A stretch of DNA of 64,000 nucleotides from Chrysomallon squamiferum (lineage: Eukaryota; Mollusca; Gastropoda; Neomphalida; Peltospiridae): contig CM022671.1 in NCBI GenBank assembly GCA_012295275.1, positions 11,253,178 through 11,317,177 on the forward strand, given 5' to 3'. The notes beneath the pieces were generated by a model, which was not told where the DNA came from, searched no databases, and saw only the letters and a program-made list of their open reading frames with translations. The position numbers and the translations under genes are program-made. Positions 51,061 to 64,000 of this stretch are shown piece by piece. Positions within the stretch are counted from its first letter, which is position 1, and each line of letters opens with the position of its first letter.

Positions 51061-51479
51061 TAAGTATGAAATCTAGAAGTTCAGCCTTGCTACATTTAGC
51101 TGAAACTAGCAAAATCAAGCGAACGTTTAAATCTTCACGAACATCTCAATTTTATCTCCTATGCCAGACACAACGAAGACAACAGGTAATAGTTTCCATC
51201 TTCTTTTTCCACTTCTTTCATTGCCTCGAGGGGATTGGGATAATTCTTGTTGTCTGCCATAACTCAGACTGCTTGCGTTGAAGGCAAAAGATCTCTTGAT
51301 TGTATAAACATTTTTTTAATTCATCGTACGTACAATCTGCAGTCCCTTAAGGCTGGCCACTAAGACTGTAGTAGTTTTATAGAAAGACATATAAATGTAA
51401 GTATGTGTTTGTCAGTTTGAGTTTATTTGTGTATAAGTATGTGTGTCGGTGTATGTATGCATATGTGTTTACGTCAGTA

Positions 51480-51740
51480 TTTCTAAATGTGCGTTTTGTT
51501 TGTGTTTAAATGAGAAAAAAGACAGCTGTGTGTATGTTGTTTATGTATGTATTTGTGTATATCTGGATTTGTATGTGTGTGTTTAAATGAGAAAAAAATG
51601 ATCGTTGTGTGTATGTTGTTTGTGTATGTGTGTGTGTGTGTGTGTCTGTCTGTATGTGTGAGTTTAAATGAGAAATAAAAGGACAGTTGTGGATGTCTGG
51701 ATATGTGTGTGTGTTTAAATAAGAAGAAAGGAGAGTTGTC
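51480..51740. repeat. Tandem array of GT-rich units
   Basis: Four imperfect units of roughly 50-80 bases, each with GTTTAAATGAGAAAAAA-like sequence followed by a GT/TATG-rich stretch (anchors near 51505, 51580, 51662 and 51713). It lies within 60 bases of gene B exon 2. Confidence 0.8.
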
Positions 51741-51797
51741 TGTGCTTTCTTTTCATTGTTATACCATAAATGAACTATATTTGTTTTCTATTTATAG

Positions 51798-51893
51798 ACG
51801 CGCGTGCTGAGAAGAAATGTTTAGGACGAAAGTGTTGTGTTGTGACGGTGATTGTTCTCTTCTTGTTTCTCACCTTCATAGCACTGCCTGCAG
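51798..51893 (+). CDS. Gene B exon 2: first membrane segment
   Basis: Acceptor TTTTCTATTTATAG at 51797, donor GCAG-GTAAAC at 51894; 96 bases, 32 codons, phase 1 on both sides. It encodes ARAEKKCLGRKCC and then VVTVIVLFLFLTFIALPA. The FIALP motif at the junction matches gene A exactly. Confidence 0.85.
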
Positions 51894-52151
51894 GTAAACA
51901 CACTGCATTCTGTGTAAAGTGTTTATTTATTTAATAATCAGCAAGAATAACCAGAGGAAATTACACTTTGAATAAAAATATCTTCTTCAGAAACGAATCT
52001 GGTTTAAAAAGTATAATTCGTCCAAAAATCTATAAATAAAATAATCTAGTTTCTATATAAAGTGGTTCTGCATGTTTTAGGTAACTAATAGTATTTGCTG
52101 TTGAAGCTGTTTAGCTAACATTGCTTACATGACTTTCTCCTTTTTTTTAAG

Positions 52152-52321
52152 GCATTTTCCTCATCATTCACGGCGGGAAATCATGTGGAACAGGCTGCGT
52201 TGCCGGTGGTGCGATAGTAGTTTGCCTGCCTATAGTAGCGGCTGTTGTTTTAATTACAGTATTCTATGGCAGAAGAGAAGTCCAAAGACAGCATCTCCGA
52301 GATCAAACGAACACTGTTTGA
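52152..52321 (+). CDS. Gene B exon 3: second membrane segment and tail
   Basis: Acceptor CTCCTTTTTTTTAAG at 52151; open to TGA ending at 52321. It encodes GIFLIIHGGKSCGTG, then CVAGGAIVVCLPIVAAVVLI as the second membrane segment, then YGRREVQRQHLRDQTNTV. Two extra cysteines sit in the loop, which gene A lacks. Confidence 0.85.
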
Positions 52322-55196
52322 AAAGTGTTTTCCTCAATGAAATCAGTATTATCAGTATTGAACAAGTCTGGCTGCGACTTCGTGAAAGGTTTTGATCTCC
52401 GACTCAGTGGATTTTAATGCTGTTTATGATGACATCACTTATCTGAAATTTCTTTCTTTTTATTTTGTTTGTTTCGCATCTGTTATCTGTCAATTCATTT
52501 AGAATGTAACATGAAGCGAGGAAAGAAAACTCTGAAATCGTGTACGTATTATACAGAAAAATCGCACAAGTGCTCGTACAGATCTGCCTCTTTCTACACA
52601 CTAGATCTGACTAGGAGATCTCAGGGAGTTAACATCCTGGCGTTTAGTGCTGATATCAGCTACAAAACAATAGAAGAAATTATATATGACAGAGACTGAT
52701 GGACATACTTGGCTCAGGACGTTATACAACCAAATAGTAGCAGCTGAAAACTATAAAAACTCTGATAATTTCACAACGAAAAGAAAACGAAACAGGATAT
52801 GTCCACAATGAACATTTCTAGAGAAAGATGGATAACCAAGATTATCGGAGCTATTTAGTGGGGAATGTTGTCTCGAAGATTCTAAAAGGATACAACATTA
52901 TGTGACCTTATACGTTGTATTAACAATGGTAAACAACTGTCATCATTCCAGTTGATAACTGGTGACTTAGCTGTACCGCAAAAGACGACATGATGCTTTT
53001 ATGCTCAATCAATGATATCAGAAATTTTACAAGCTCAAAACAGTGATGGTTCAGTAAAATGTATTTTCACGATATTCTTTTGAGTTTATCATACATGCAG
53101 ATTTTTATTAGTGGCAGTTAAAAGATTGCTATTATCATATATAAATACCATTCCCTGTTCTAGACAATGAACACTGTTATTTCGAGTTAACTGATAAAGA
53201 GAGGAAGTAATTATTCCATACGTATGTGAATGCCATGGCACAAATTTCAACATTCCACTTACATGATTGGATGCTAGAAGACTATTCACGAAACAACACA
53301 AATGTCAAGGAGATGGGACAGAATAGCCCAACATGGTAGGCAATAAGAAATAACAAAATAACCATGATTTCTGAGTGTTTTGAAATAATGCAGCTGACAT
53401 CACATCAACAGTTTTGTCGAATGCTGTGCGTCGTAAACCACAGAAACGTATAAAGAACAAATTTAAAAAAAACTAACAAAAACAACAACTAGTTTGATGG
53501 AAGTATTCAATCGATGGTTTGCAAATCTGTGTACAAACAGAAATATACAAATGGATGATGAAAAATGTATTATGACTGCAATAAAGTATACTACAGAATG
53601 TCAGAAAATATATGGTTACTCGGAAGAAATACACAAATGATGATCAGAAAAAGATGAAAAAATATACAATGGAAAAATATCTTCCAAAACTTAAGTTTAT
53701 GACAGATTGACGGAAAATATCTGAAAACAAAAAGTATTCGACAGACCGTTGAGTAGTATAGACAGTGTGAAAACATGATGCCGAGACAGGGTGCCAAAGA
53801 TTAGCTATATGTGATTATCATGATGTTTGTTGACATGATAAGAATGAACACATTACATTTATAGAATACTTATGTATTGAGAACAGTACAACGATATCCC
53901 GTTATTTATTTTGTCTCTAACATTTCTGGTGGACTTTTAAAAAAAAATTATAAATTATTTCATTAATCTTTATTATTATTATCTTTGTTTCTTTGTTTTA
54001 ATTCAATTTATGTTATGTTTCCATTTTAAAGTGTACTTTTAGTGATAGTGACCTGGATTCTTCGTGTTGTTCTTTTCTTATAATTTTTATCACTGAATCT
54101 GTTCTTATAATAAAATAAGCTTTTATGAATACATTATTGTTGACAAATGCCGAGAAGCAGGTAAAAAGAAACCAATGTGTAAAATGATTTTAGAACGATT
54201 CTGCACAGCAGCAAAGGTACTGTTTCCAAATTTTCTCGTTACACGCTATCTCTAGCTCATTTACAATGCCTGGTCACTGTCACATCTATGCAAGACTAAC
54301 TGCTATCATGCTAAACACTACCAGAGTTATGAAACACTTTTATACAGACATTACTAATACTTTCATAATGATATTTATTTTTAAAGAGATTATTTAAGTT
54401 TATCTTTACAGAGTGGCTGCTGGTTTGAAATTCACTTCAAATGTCATGGTTATTGGTTGAAGAGTGTTGATTTAAAATAATATTAATCAAACAGCACCAA
54501 CAGCGTGCTTTTAAATCAATATAAAATTTTAAAAGAATAACTATTTTTATCCTTTCGAAGTATAGTGATTGCTTTATTTCCAAAGAATTTGTGGAAATGA
54601 TGAAAGCAAAAAAGAAAAAAAAGAAAAATCTTTTTTAAAAAAAAAATGAAAAAAAATAAATGTAGAAAAAGAATGAAAATCTATTTGTACTGTGATTAAT
54701 ATATATATATATATTTTTTAATATCTCAATAAAGCTAAATCTTTTCACGACATATAATATTTATTTCTAAATTTATAAAGCCGTTATGCTAATAAATGCC
54801 TTTTGTAAATTTTATTTAATTTTACGGAAACTTTTTATTTAGTTATGTTAGGCGGTTTCAGTGCTCTGATGTTTATATCAAAATTATTTCGCAGATATAT
54901 AAAAAAGTATAGTGTCATTAATTTTATAAAGAATAAATAATATAATAAGTATAATAAATAATAATATGTTACGTTAGTACGAACACTGAAAAATGTTGTT
55001 TGATATGAATTATTGTCGTGAGAGAGAAAACTGAACGGTTGGACGTACATTTCATGAGTCTTTTCATCCAGATATCATTCTAATAATAATAATAATAATA
55101 GTAATAATAATAATAGTAATAATGGAATTAAATATGAATTTGTAACATACTTTTAATAAAATTAAATTCAAAATTGTTAGAAATAAATTATATCCA

Positions 55197-55217
55197 TTAT
55201 TATTATTATTGTTGTTA

Positions 55218-55295
<78 letters not shown>
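55197..55295. repeat. (TTA)n microsatellite
   Basis: About 98 bases of TTA with two TTG interruptions near the start; an (AAT)n run lies 75 bases upstream. Confidence 0.97.
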
Positions 55296-55296
<1 letters not shown>

Positions 55297-55848
55297 AATC
55301 GAATGTTTTGATAGTTCTGCAATCAGCTACCACAATCTTGTTACCTGTACATGAAAACGAATCAGAAATAGATACTGCTAATACAAGCTGGGTTTTTTTT
55401 TTTTTTTTTTTTTGGTTTCTTTGTTGTTGTTTTTTTTTTTTTTTTCATATAAACATTGTTACAAAATTAGTGGTTAAGAAAGAACAAGCTCATGTCTTAT
55501 ATTTGCTATAAAAAGTTAATTTTACAGATAAAATGCATGACAGTGTTCTAACAGAGAAACAAAAAATATCATTAAATTTTTAAACTAAATATGCAAAAGC
55601 TTATAAAATGTTTTAATATAAATTTAGAAATTCGATATCCCAGTCTTGCTTTCTTTTTAGTTATTTCAATTATTTAATGTAAATTAAATTAATATTGCTC
55701 ATAATCATAAAGAACTGTTTTGTTTTGCATTCCATGTTCATCTCGTATGTTTATAAATGTTTTGGCGTCACTCAATACAGCTCCTAGTTACGAAAAATAA
55801 GTCATATTTGTAATAATACATAGAATTTAAAAAGCAAGAAGTCAGTAA

Positions 55849-55917
<69 letters not shown>

Positions 55918-55928
55918 ATTATTATTTA
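55849..55928. repeat. (TTA)n microsatellite
   Basis: Pure TTA over about 65 bases plus a short imperfect end. Confidence 0.95.
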
Positions 55929-56186
55929 TTAACTTATTGAATCATTCATTTTGTTCCATGTCACAGACTATTAAAAGGTGAAAACATAATGTACGGAGTT
56001 AAAACTCTTTTCGTTCAGGTGAAACTGCTCTTCCAGTTTCACTGAAACATGTTACAAAGCTTTAAATGTTATTTTTTTATCAAAAAAGTTAATGCTCAGC
56101 TATCATGATTCAGTTTTAAAAACAGTTCATAGTAAGATATGGAATTTAACCGTCCTTCCTTAGTACACTTATAATTTGAAAATCAA

Positions 56187-56237
<51 letters not shown>

Positions 56238-56238
56238 T
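56187..56238. repeat. (TTA)n microsatellite
   Basis: Pure TTA run. Confidence 0.95.
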
Positions 56239-59200
56239 TAATATTTATTTACGTATAAATATAAATACCTGAAGATAGAGTTTATAGGCGCTGTAGAGCC
56301 ATGGGTTTCATTATTAGTACAAATCACAAAATAAATTTATTTACTTGTTTTATTATACTGAATCAATTTACAGATATCTTTATGAGATATGCTTTTATTA
56401 AGTAGTATTTTCTAAATATTTATTCATTTCTTTTATCTCGTTCTATACTGATTTTAAGGAATATTGTTTGATAATCATTATACTGTCATCCTGACACGTA
56501 TATTTATTATTTATTTCTATGTGTACATTTTTTACAGCTGATATTCTTTAGGTATAAAATATAATCACATGAAATTTCATTGTACCTAAACTCACATAAA
56601 ATGATAAATAAATATGACTACTGACTTGTTATTATTTATTTTTGACTTCACAAAGTAAATTTTATAAAACGAAAAAAAAAAAAAAAAAAAAAAAGCATAA
56701 AGGTGAGATAAGTGACAATTGTCATAAACCTTTGAACACATTAAACATATCTTATTACTGTTTTCTGTTTTTGTTGTTTTTACTTATTTTTTTAATGTAT
56801 GTAAATGGGGATTTAACAACAAAACAGATAAAATCTGATTCTAAACATCTGTTGTGTTCACACACACAGAAACAAATACACATTACTTTTAATATCTTTT
56901 CCCTCGCAGTTTGTAAGAGAGATGTTACTATTATTATTATTAGTTATGTTATCAGAACATGCAAATCTTCATTAACTTATAAAAATATTATTTCAGTGGA
57001 AAACCAAACATTACTCTGTGTACTAACAGGATATTAACTTCACAAAGATCAAAGAAATCGTTTTATTACAATTTTCTGAAGATAAATAAGTTACTAATAT
57101 ACTAAGGAGATATTTCCTGACCTAACTGTAAGTATAAATATAAGCACTGTAATTTAATCCTTTTTATATTCTCTCGCATATATAAGATCTTTTTTATATT
57201 ACTTTTCATTTTTAACAGACAAAACAAATATATAAAATCACCTTTTTTTGTAATATTTAAAATTAAATTTCTATAATGTATAATATACGGAAATTAATAT
57301 TCTCTCGAGCAAACTTTTAAAATTTTCCATGGGAATATTTCAGTAAGCAATCTTTTACAAATACTCTGTACACAATGCACCTAAAAGTAAACTTTTTACG
57401 TGTGTGTCTATAATTAAAGTATAAAAAAGAACGTCTCTACAATATTATTATTATATGACTGAAAAGAACAACAAAAGGTTATTTCGCCTTTTATGACGTA
57501 TTAAATTTGTTTTTATTATCACAGTTATGATATTGTTAGAACTTTTTCCTTTTTTTTTTTCTCAAGAATGCCAACACACAGTAAGCATTTAGTCTGATAA
57601 AAAAAAAAAAAAAAAAATAAAGAATGCAGGCTATACCAAATAAAAACCCAATATTTTTTACAAGATTTCAGAAAAGTATTAAAAAACAAATAGTTCAATC
57701 TTTCTTCCTTTAAATTGGAGAATGTAAAATAAACTCTCTACCATTTTACAACTCATAGAGATAAAAACATATTACTAGGGTTTTTTCTGTTTGTTTGTTT
57801 TACTTTTTTTTTTTTTTTTTTTTTTTTGTCTTCTTTATTTTTTTTTTTTTTTATTATTATTATAATTATTATTATTATTTTAATTTTTGTTGTTCTTAGA
57901 GTCGGTGTCTAACTCTAATGAGTTTCTTTATTTTAATTTAAAAAGAAATATCCATAAATATCAGTAATCGAAATAAATCTAGTCTGAGAAACATACTTAC
58001 AGTCAAAAGGAACGTATCTTCCGCTGTTTCCGCTTATTGTTAAATATTAGTCCATTTCACACTTTAACTTTTTCTTCTTCTTCTTTTTTTTTTTTTTTTT
58101 TTTTTTTTAATTATTATTATTACATTTTAAATTATTATTTTATTATTTTTAAGTTTATTTTTTATTATTTTCATTTTCATTTTCATTTATATATATATGC
58201 AATTTTGTTTTTTATTCAAATTTATTTCGTCTTGAAAGTTAAGTCATCACAAAGATTTTTCTGAAATCTTCCATCGGCCTCTGATAGCTATAACATAGTT
58301 TTAACAAGACAGACTTAAATGTGGTGAAGTGAATTTTGTAAACAGTTTCAGGTGTCAAAGCGAGGTGAAACAATGTCTTTTACTTAATCTGATTATAAAC
58401 TGTGCCTGAAGCATTGTTGTTTTTCGTTTGATGTACAGCTAACTTAAACACCATGTGATAAACTTCTTGTCACTGACTGAACATTTGATGAATAAAGATG
58501 ATTTAATGCACTCATTCCTCGGTTTTTGTTGTATCTACCTGTCTGAGTGGGTTTATTTATATACTGGTAATAAAACAACAGTAACATAATATAATATTAA
58601 CGAGTTAAATAATGAACAATCATTTCAGAAAATACTTCAAAAATTTGTAAATATATAGTAACAGTTGGGATTTGGGGTATTGTTGTATTATTGTTTTGAA
58701 ATATATATATATATATATATATCGTTGACCGTTTTGTTTGCAGCTCGGTTTAGTTGTTTGTGTTGTTTTTTTTTTTTTGTTTTTGTTTTTTTTTTTGTTT
58801 TGTTGGGCTTTTGTAGCAATTTTAGTTGTTTAAATATGTAAAAAAAAAAAAAAAAAAAATCAATTTTGTTATTTTTTTATGAAGTATAATAAAAAAAATA
58901 TTTCCAGCAATGTTATGTATTTAAAGTAAAATAAGTAGTATCGTTAGCTGTACTGTAAACCCAATCAATGTCATATACTATGATCGTGTATTTCTGAGAG
59001 AAAATGAGGTATTAAAACTCTCTCTTTCCTTTAATTAATCCTCTTAACAAGAAAATAATGACAGTCCTTGAGCAGAGGAGACAAACGTGGTCCCCCCCTC
59101 GGTCCTCCACTGTCTTACAAGACGTGAAGTTAAAAAAAAGGCAAATATGAAATGTAAAATATTACCACAGTAGGATACACTGAGAGAAGAAGATACATAA

Positions 59201-61607
59201 ACAGATAAATACACAGAAGAACCAGAAGAATCTTTGTAATCAGTAGAATTGATGTATTTTTGGAAGGACGATTTTTGACGTCAATGACAGTTCAACGACT
59301 TCGACAATAACAGTGAAAGAACTAGGTTTCTGACAGGGAGAAACACTGTGGTGTCAACATTTTCACTACGACAAGCTTTCGTTTAATGGCTAATCTTAGT
59401 CATAAATAACCACAAGCTTGTGTGCAGCTCATACCTAACGCATTGCCGTAACGGAGTCTTATTTTATAAAATGATACGAGAAATTCTGTTTTTTAATCAA
59501 TAATTGCGACATGAAATGAAGTCTATAAAATATACATTTTCATATTTAAGAACTGGTTAATATAATATATATATATATGATCCAGTTTATTAAGATGGAA
59601 CACTGAATTCTTGATGAAGTCTAATTATATTACAAGACTGGAGTTTTCTAGTGAGGTATCAATCAGAGAAGTCATTGAACTGTCACTGACGTCAAAGAAT
59701 CTCCTTCCACAAACAAATAAATCTTCTCTTTAATCTCCTTGTGTGTATTTTCATCTCACTGTAGTTGTCGACTGTCCTGCTCTCCTTATAATTCGCATTT
59801 TTCTAGCCTGTCTTTTTTCTTTCTTTCTTTTTCCTTTATTTTCTTTTATCTCAGTCATATCACTTTTCTCACTTTTTCCGTTAACTGCGTGTATATCTGT
59901 CTCTGTACTTATATATTTTTTCTCTCTCTCTGCCTCTCTCTTTCTGCTATTTTTGTCCTTACTTTCCTGACTTATCATCATTATAAAATATGCTTCATAA
60001 ATATTTAAATTTTACTTAATGTATGTATTTAATGTAATTTTATTTTACATTATTTATTCATTCGTTCATTCTGTGTAGTTATTTATTTAATTAGGTTTGT
60101 ATTTAGCGCAGTGATTATTACAAACGAGCGCTATGATAAAACATAAAAGTGTCTGGAAAAGCTAAGTAAGTAAGTCTGAAGGTCGGCATGTTTCACCTTG
60201 CAGTGATGGCTTATGCCACACCTAACTTACATTATGATTGATGGCCTCTAGCTAATGGCGTACGAAGCAGACGTTAGTTAGATAGCAGACGTAATGTGTC
60301 AGACCTTATAACAACTGACTATCTCTAAAGAAAACCATTTAATCGTTTTGGTCTCTTTGAAAAAGCTTAAATTAGACTTGTTTAAACCAACAATAAATTA
60401 TGTTGTATTGTTATTGTTGTTAGACGTAGGGATGTTTTTTTTTTTTTTATTATTATTTGTTTTTTTTTTTCAATGTTTTTATATGTCGAATGTAAATCCA
60501 GAACAGAACAGGAACCTTGTGAATATTGATAATTATGCTGTCTAACGATATAAATGGTACGATAAAGAGGGTTAAATGTTTCTTTTGGAAGAATATTTGA
60601 TACAGATTTTTAAAAATGAAAATGAATTAAAAGTACATACCCATAATTATTTGCTATATAACAAAAACAAACCAGAGTAATGTGACAAGAAACATACGCA
60701 TATTAATATTTGAAAATATATCCCAAAAAAATTACATGTTTATTCACGTAAAACAAAGGGAAATCTGTTTGTTGTGACAGTCTACATCAGTTACGTGTAT
60801 AAGATCTGACATGAATTATAGAGTGAGATTAAAGCGTAGTGACATACACAGTTATAAATAGACACGACATTTCTTTTTAAAACGCATATAAATAATTCAA
60901 AACTACCTTAAGTGTACTACGTAGAATAAGTGTATATTAATATACAATAACAAATTATTTAAAGTGATTTATTTGATATTAACTCTGTCTAATTCAGTAT
61001 TTTATTACACTTTTTAACTGTAACATGATGTGTGTATATATATATATATGTATATATATATATGTGTGTGTATATACACATACACACATATGTGTGTTTT
61101 TAATATGTGTGTATATATATATGTATGTATGTAACTTACTTGAAGGAAAAATAATGGTTAATAATATTACTGATATACAACAACCAAAATATTAAACTTG
61201 TATTGGTCTGCTTCAAATATTCAATGAACGTATATTTGGTGCAGACGCCTTTTCAAAAATAAATTAATTTCAGTACAACCTAATGAGAAAAACCAATATA
61301 ATAATACATATAAATAATTTCGTGCAATTATACTTTTAAGAAAATTTTATGATATTCATTATAACAAAAGTGAAATAGACTGACTTACCAAACCGCAACT
61401 GGTCTTTATGGGTTGATTTTCAGGTTTTTTGCTCACAGAACAAGAAATAAGACCGCTGTAATTGCGAACACAGGTAACATCTCAGGGTGACATTAAAACA
61501 AAGACCAAGTGATTGCCCATGCGTGACGTCACTTTGATGTACAGGTAGCAGTATCTGCACGGTATCTGTGTGTCGTAGGTCAGGTGACAAAAAATTATTG
61601 AGATATC

Positions 61608-61608
61608 C

Positions 61609-61651
<43 letters not shown>
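61608..61651. repeat. (AT)n microsatellite
   Basis: Alternating AT, followed further on by TACA repeats (about 61715-61800). Confidence 0.95.
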
Positions 61652-61656
<5 letters not shown>

Positions 61657-62648
61657 CCGTTACCATCGTTATTTGGGCGTTTTGACTGTATAAGTACAAA
61701 GGCACTTATTTAATACATACATATATACATACATACATACATAATTACATACATATATACACATACACACTCATACAGATACACATACATACATACATAT
61801 TTATTTACTTCTTTTATTCAGTTTAATTTTATTTTGAAATCATAATTCTGTTTGTTCTATTATTTATTTATTTATTTATTTTATTTATTTAGTTTTTTCC
61901 CCTTTGTTTTATCTTTTATTTTTTCAGCTTTGTTTTTCATTTTTTAATTAATCGGTGTTCTACATATGCTGATTGTGTATTTATTCGTTATTTTATTTTA
62001 CTTTTTTGCTTGTTTGTTTCTTGATGGTGTATTTAAAGATTCGTTTTGTAATGATCAATAATTTTAGAGATGTATGTATGTATGAATGCATCTTATATCA
62101 AAACGATTAATTTATTTTCATTAGAAAAAAAAAATCCTTTGGGCACTGAGGAAAACATGTAAAAATAACTGAACTTATAGCAAAATTATATTACTAGCAG
62201 TAGAATAGCAATTCAGTTTAAATAAACAACTACTGCTACCCTTAATACTACAGTTAAACTAGCTATTACTATAGACACTGATAATGATTATTTATATGAT
62301 TTATTCATTTAATTAACAAATTAATTAATATATCCCTCGATTATTTATTATAAATAAAATGTCACTTGTGCTTTTTTTTCTTCTTCTTTTTTTTTTTTTT
62401 TTTTTCCGCATTACTTTAAAAGTTTCTTAAAAATATATAGTGGTCAAGGAAACAAACTAGTTGAATCAACGTATCAACTTTAAAAACCAGTCTGCTGCAG
62501 GTATCCAGTTACAAATCGAAACGTCATTGGGCGCTGGGAGACATACAAACAATATGGCCGACATATATGCTGTGAAAATGTAAATAAATAATTTAATCTT
62601 TCGTTAGGAAAGCACAAAGATAATATTAATACATATTTTTTACTTTCA

Positions 62649-62654
<6 letters not shown>

Positions 62655-62691
<37 letters not shown>
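62655..62691. repeat. (AT)n microsatellite
   Basis: Alternating AT preceded by T-rich sequence and followed by a short (GTT)n run. Confidence 0.95.
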
Positions 62692-62694
<3 letters not shown>

Positions 62695-63307
62695 TATTTG
62701 TTGTTGTTGTTGTTGTTTTTAATAGTTAAATTGGCGAAATGTATATAATAATATATATATTTGGGGGATTTTTTTTGTACCTTGTCAATGTCACTTGTTT
62801 AACGATCATTGCGGTAGTTTATGTATTTTTACTTGGTGAATTACATATAATTATATTTCATTCTAAATGTATATTATCATAAATAACTTTATATAAGCAT
62901 ATATGAACATATGGATATCAAATTTTAAAATGAATAATATTATAAGTACTTTATATTTAAGAATGAAATAAAATTGAAATTAATTAATTATGTCTTTATG
63001 GTAAGTTATTTATCTCAAATACACACACATAAACACAGAGAGACACACAAAGCAGACATTAGTGTACAAAATGGGTTAATTAACACAGTATATCTCATTT
63101 TGAAAAATATTTGTTTGTTTCATTGCTGATTTTGTTTTGTTATTTTTTTAAATATTATTTTTGAATACATTCCAAAATAAGTATTTATTAAAATAGTTAT
63201 AAAAAAGGAATAGTTCCTGCATTTATTTATTTATTTGTTTGTTTCAGCTAGTGTTGTAAGTTAATGCACAAACAGTTTGCAATCATTTATAAAAGACAGA
63301 AATAAGA

Positions 63308-63844
63308 ATGGGCAGCACTGATTTTAACATTGTGTTTGAACACCTTGATGCTCCAAAACTTGGATACATCACTTTGCCACAGATTGAAGGATTACTTAAT
63401 TCTTTATATGTCAGCAGACTGCATGTTAACCATGTTGAGGCAGCAGTTAGACATGTCTGTGGACTGGATGGACGTGTGAGCAGGGATCAGTTTGTAGATG
63501 TTTTGATGGAGGTGGAGAGACGACAGGCAGTGGAAGAACAAGGCTACTGGGATTTCCAGGCACTGGATTACAATGGAGACCACAAAATAAACCTGAGGGA
63601 TGCATTGATGTTGTTTCAGGAGATTCATGGTGAAAATTTCTCACTGGAAACATGGCACACATTTCTTGAAAGCAGAGGCAACCCTGATGCTGATGTGTAT
63701 TTTGATGAAATTCGAGGCTGGCTGTGTGATGTTCCTCTTCCTGGTTCTTCTGATCCTCAACTCATCAAAGACGAGGAAACTCGCCTTGATGAAATACTAA
63801 TGATCAACACAGACAATGAAATGAGATGTCTGAAAGATATTCAA
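63308..63844 (+). CDS. EF-hand protein, N-terminal coding exon (continues beyond window)
   Basis: An acceptor (TTTGTTTGTTTCAG) ends at 63247; 60 bases of 5' UTR follow, then ATG at 63308 (AATAAGATGG). The 179 residues look like a four-EF-hand module. EF1 is degenerate (loop near 14-25, LDAPKLGYI) and EF2 is degenerate (about 54-66, GLDGRVSRDQF). EF3 has the best loop (87-98, DYNGDHKINLRD), with acidic or amide residues at positions 1, 3, 5, 9 and 12 but His instead of Gly at position 6. EF4 is degenerate (about 124-137, ending VYFDEIRGWL). It ends with an acidic linker, DEETRLDEILMINTDNE. A donor (CAA-GTAAAT) at 63845 closes the exon in phase 0. Reading through instead adds 23 low-complexity residues to a stop at 63916. 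Calcium binding by EF3 is plausible; the full protein is unknown. Confidence 0.8.
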
Positions 63845-63910
63845 GTAAATATTGGCTATTATTTCCTATTTTCTCATTCAAGAAAAAAGCAACAAAAACT
63901 CCAAATGCTT

Positions 63911-63916
63911 AAATAA
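63911..63916 (+). promoter_or_regulatory. Poly(A) signal overlapping the read-through stop
   Basis: AATAAA overlaps the TAA that ends the unspliced reading frame, followed by a T-rich stretch. It could allow an intronically polyadenylated, 202-residue short isoform. Confidence 0.3.
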
Positions 63917-64000
63917 AGCATTTTTTTCAGTTTATTTACATATTGCTGTTTTATCAAAATGTAATTATTCATAATATATTATATTAAATATTAAACTGAA

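Larger units (their letters stand above)
48536..51797 (+). other. Gene B intron 1 (3.3 kb)
   Basis: AT-rich for the first 1.1 kb, then unique sequence from about 49680 to 51290 containing two small open frames: 49677-49913 on minus and 50845-51060 on plus. It ends with a GT-rich tandem array (about 51400-51740) just before exon 2. A perfect TGACGTCA lies at 51012-51019. An inverted pair GATATCGAC / GTCGATCAATATC flanks 50696-50755. Confidence 0.6.
52322..63247. other. Gene B 3' flank and AT-rich intergenic desert
   Basis: The first 1.5 kb is probably gene B 3' UTR or flank; AATAAA hexamers occur near 53579, 54108 and 54726. The rest holds (AAT)n (55080-55125), (TTA)n (55197-55295, 55849-55928, 56187-56238), many poly-A/poly-T runs, and (AT)n (61608-61651, 62655-62691). 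GC-richer unique patches at about 59040-59460 and 60170-60310 have no exon I can support. Perfect TGACGTCA sites lie at 59276, 59687 and 61524. Confidence 0.5.

Noticed and set aside
52469-52699. A 76-codon plus-strand frame after gene B
   Set aside because: It lies in the probable 3' UTR of gene B and shows no recognisable domain.
59739-60008. Hydrophobic frames of 75-89 codons
   Set aside because: They come from a C/T-rich tract that encodes Leu/Phe/Ser on one strand and Lys/Glu/Arg on the other.

Overview
This is AT-rich animal nuclear DNA. Genes are split by long introns with ordinary GT-AG splice sites. Intergenic DNA and introns are full of simple repeats: (CT/GA)n, (TTA)n, (GT)n, (AT)n and several minisatellites. 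Nothing looks prokaryotic, viral or organellar. The gene families and repeat style fit an invertebrate, most likely a lophotrochozoan such as a mollusc; that assignment is inference.

Layout. 591-919 (+) is the last coding exon of a cysteine-rich, single-pass membrane protein with an acidic dileucine tail. 6596-8617 and 14394-15404 (-) are two in-frame exons of one gene. Together they give a 1010-residue type II membrane protein: a 337-residue hydrophilic cytosolic head, one membrane anchor and a lumenal GH31 domain of the MYORG family. The usual catalytic aspartates of that domain appear to be missing. The 5.8 kb intron between the exons carries a broken MULE/FLYWCH transposase relic and a palindromic minisatellite. 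Head-to-head with this gene lies gene A (+; exons 20237-20342, 26671-26757, 27097-27311), which encodes a 135-residue protein with two membrane segments. From 27.3 to 41 kb is a gene-poor stretch with a 54-bp minisatellite, a probable LINE 3' scrap and two strong inverted repeats. 41243-41285 is a possible orphan or alternative first exon. 42024-42248 (-) is a possible terminal exon of an unidentified gene. Gene B (+; exons 48463-48535, 51798-51893, 52152-52321) encodes 112 residues and is a clear structural paralogue of gene A: three exons, both introns in phase 1, and the same FIALP-G-I block across the second junction. 52.3-63.2 kb is an AT-rich desert. At the right edge, 63308-63844 (+) begins an EF-hand protein that continues past the window.

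The main points are: an unrecognised family of small two-pass membrane proteins (A and B); a MYORG-family protein that looks like a pseudoenzyme with a large cytosolic head; and ten perfect TGACGTCA sites where about one or fewer is expected. No function can be assigned to A or B from sequence alone.
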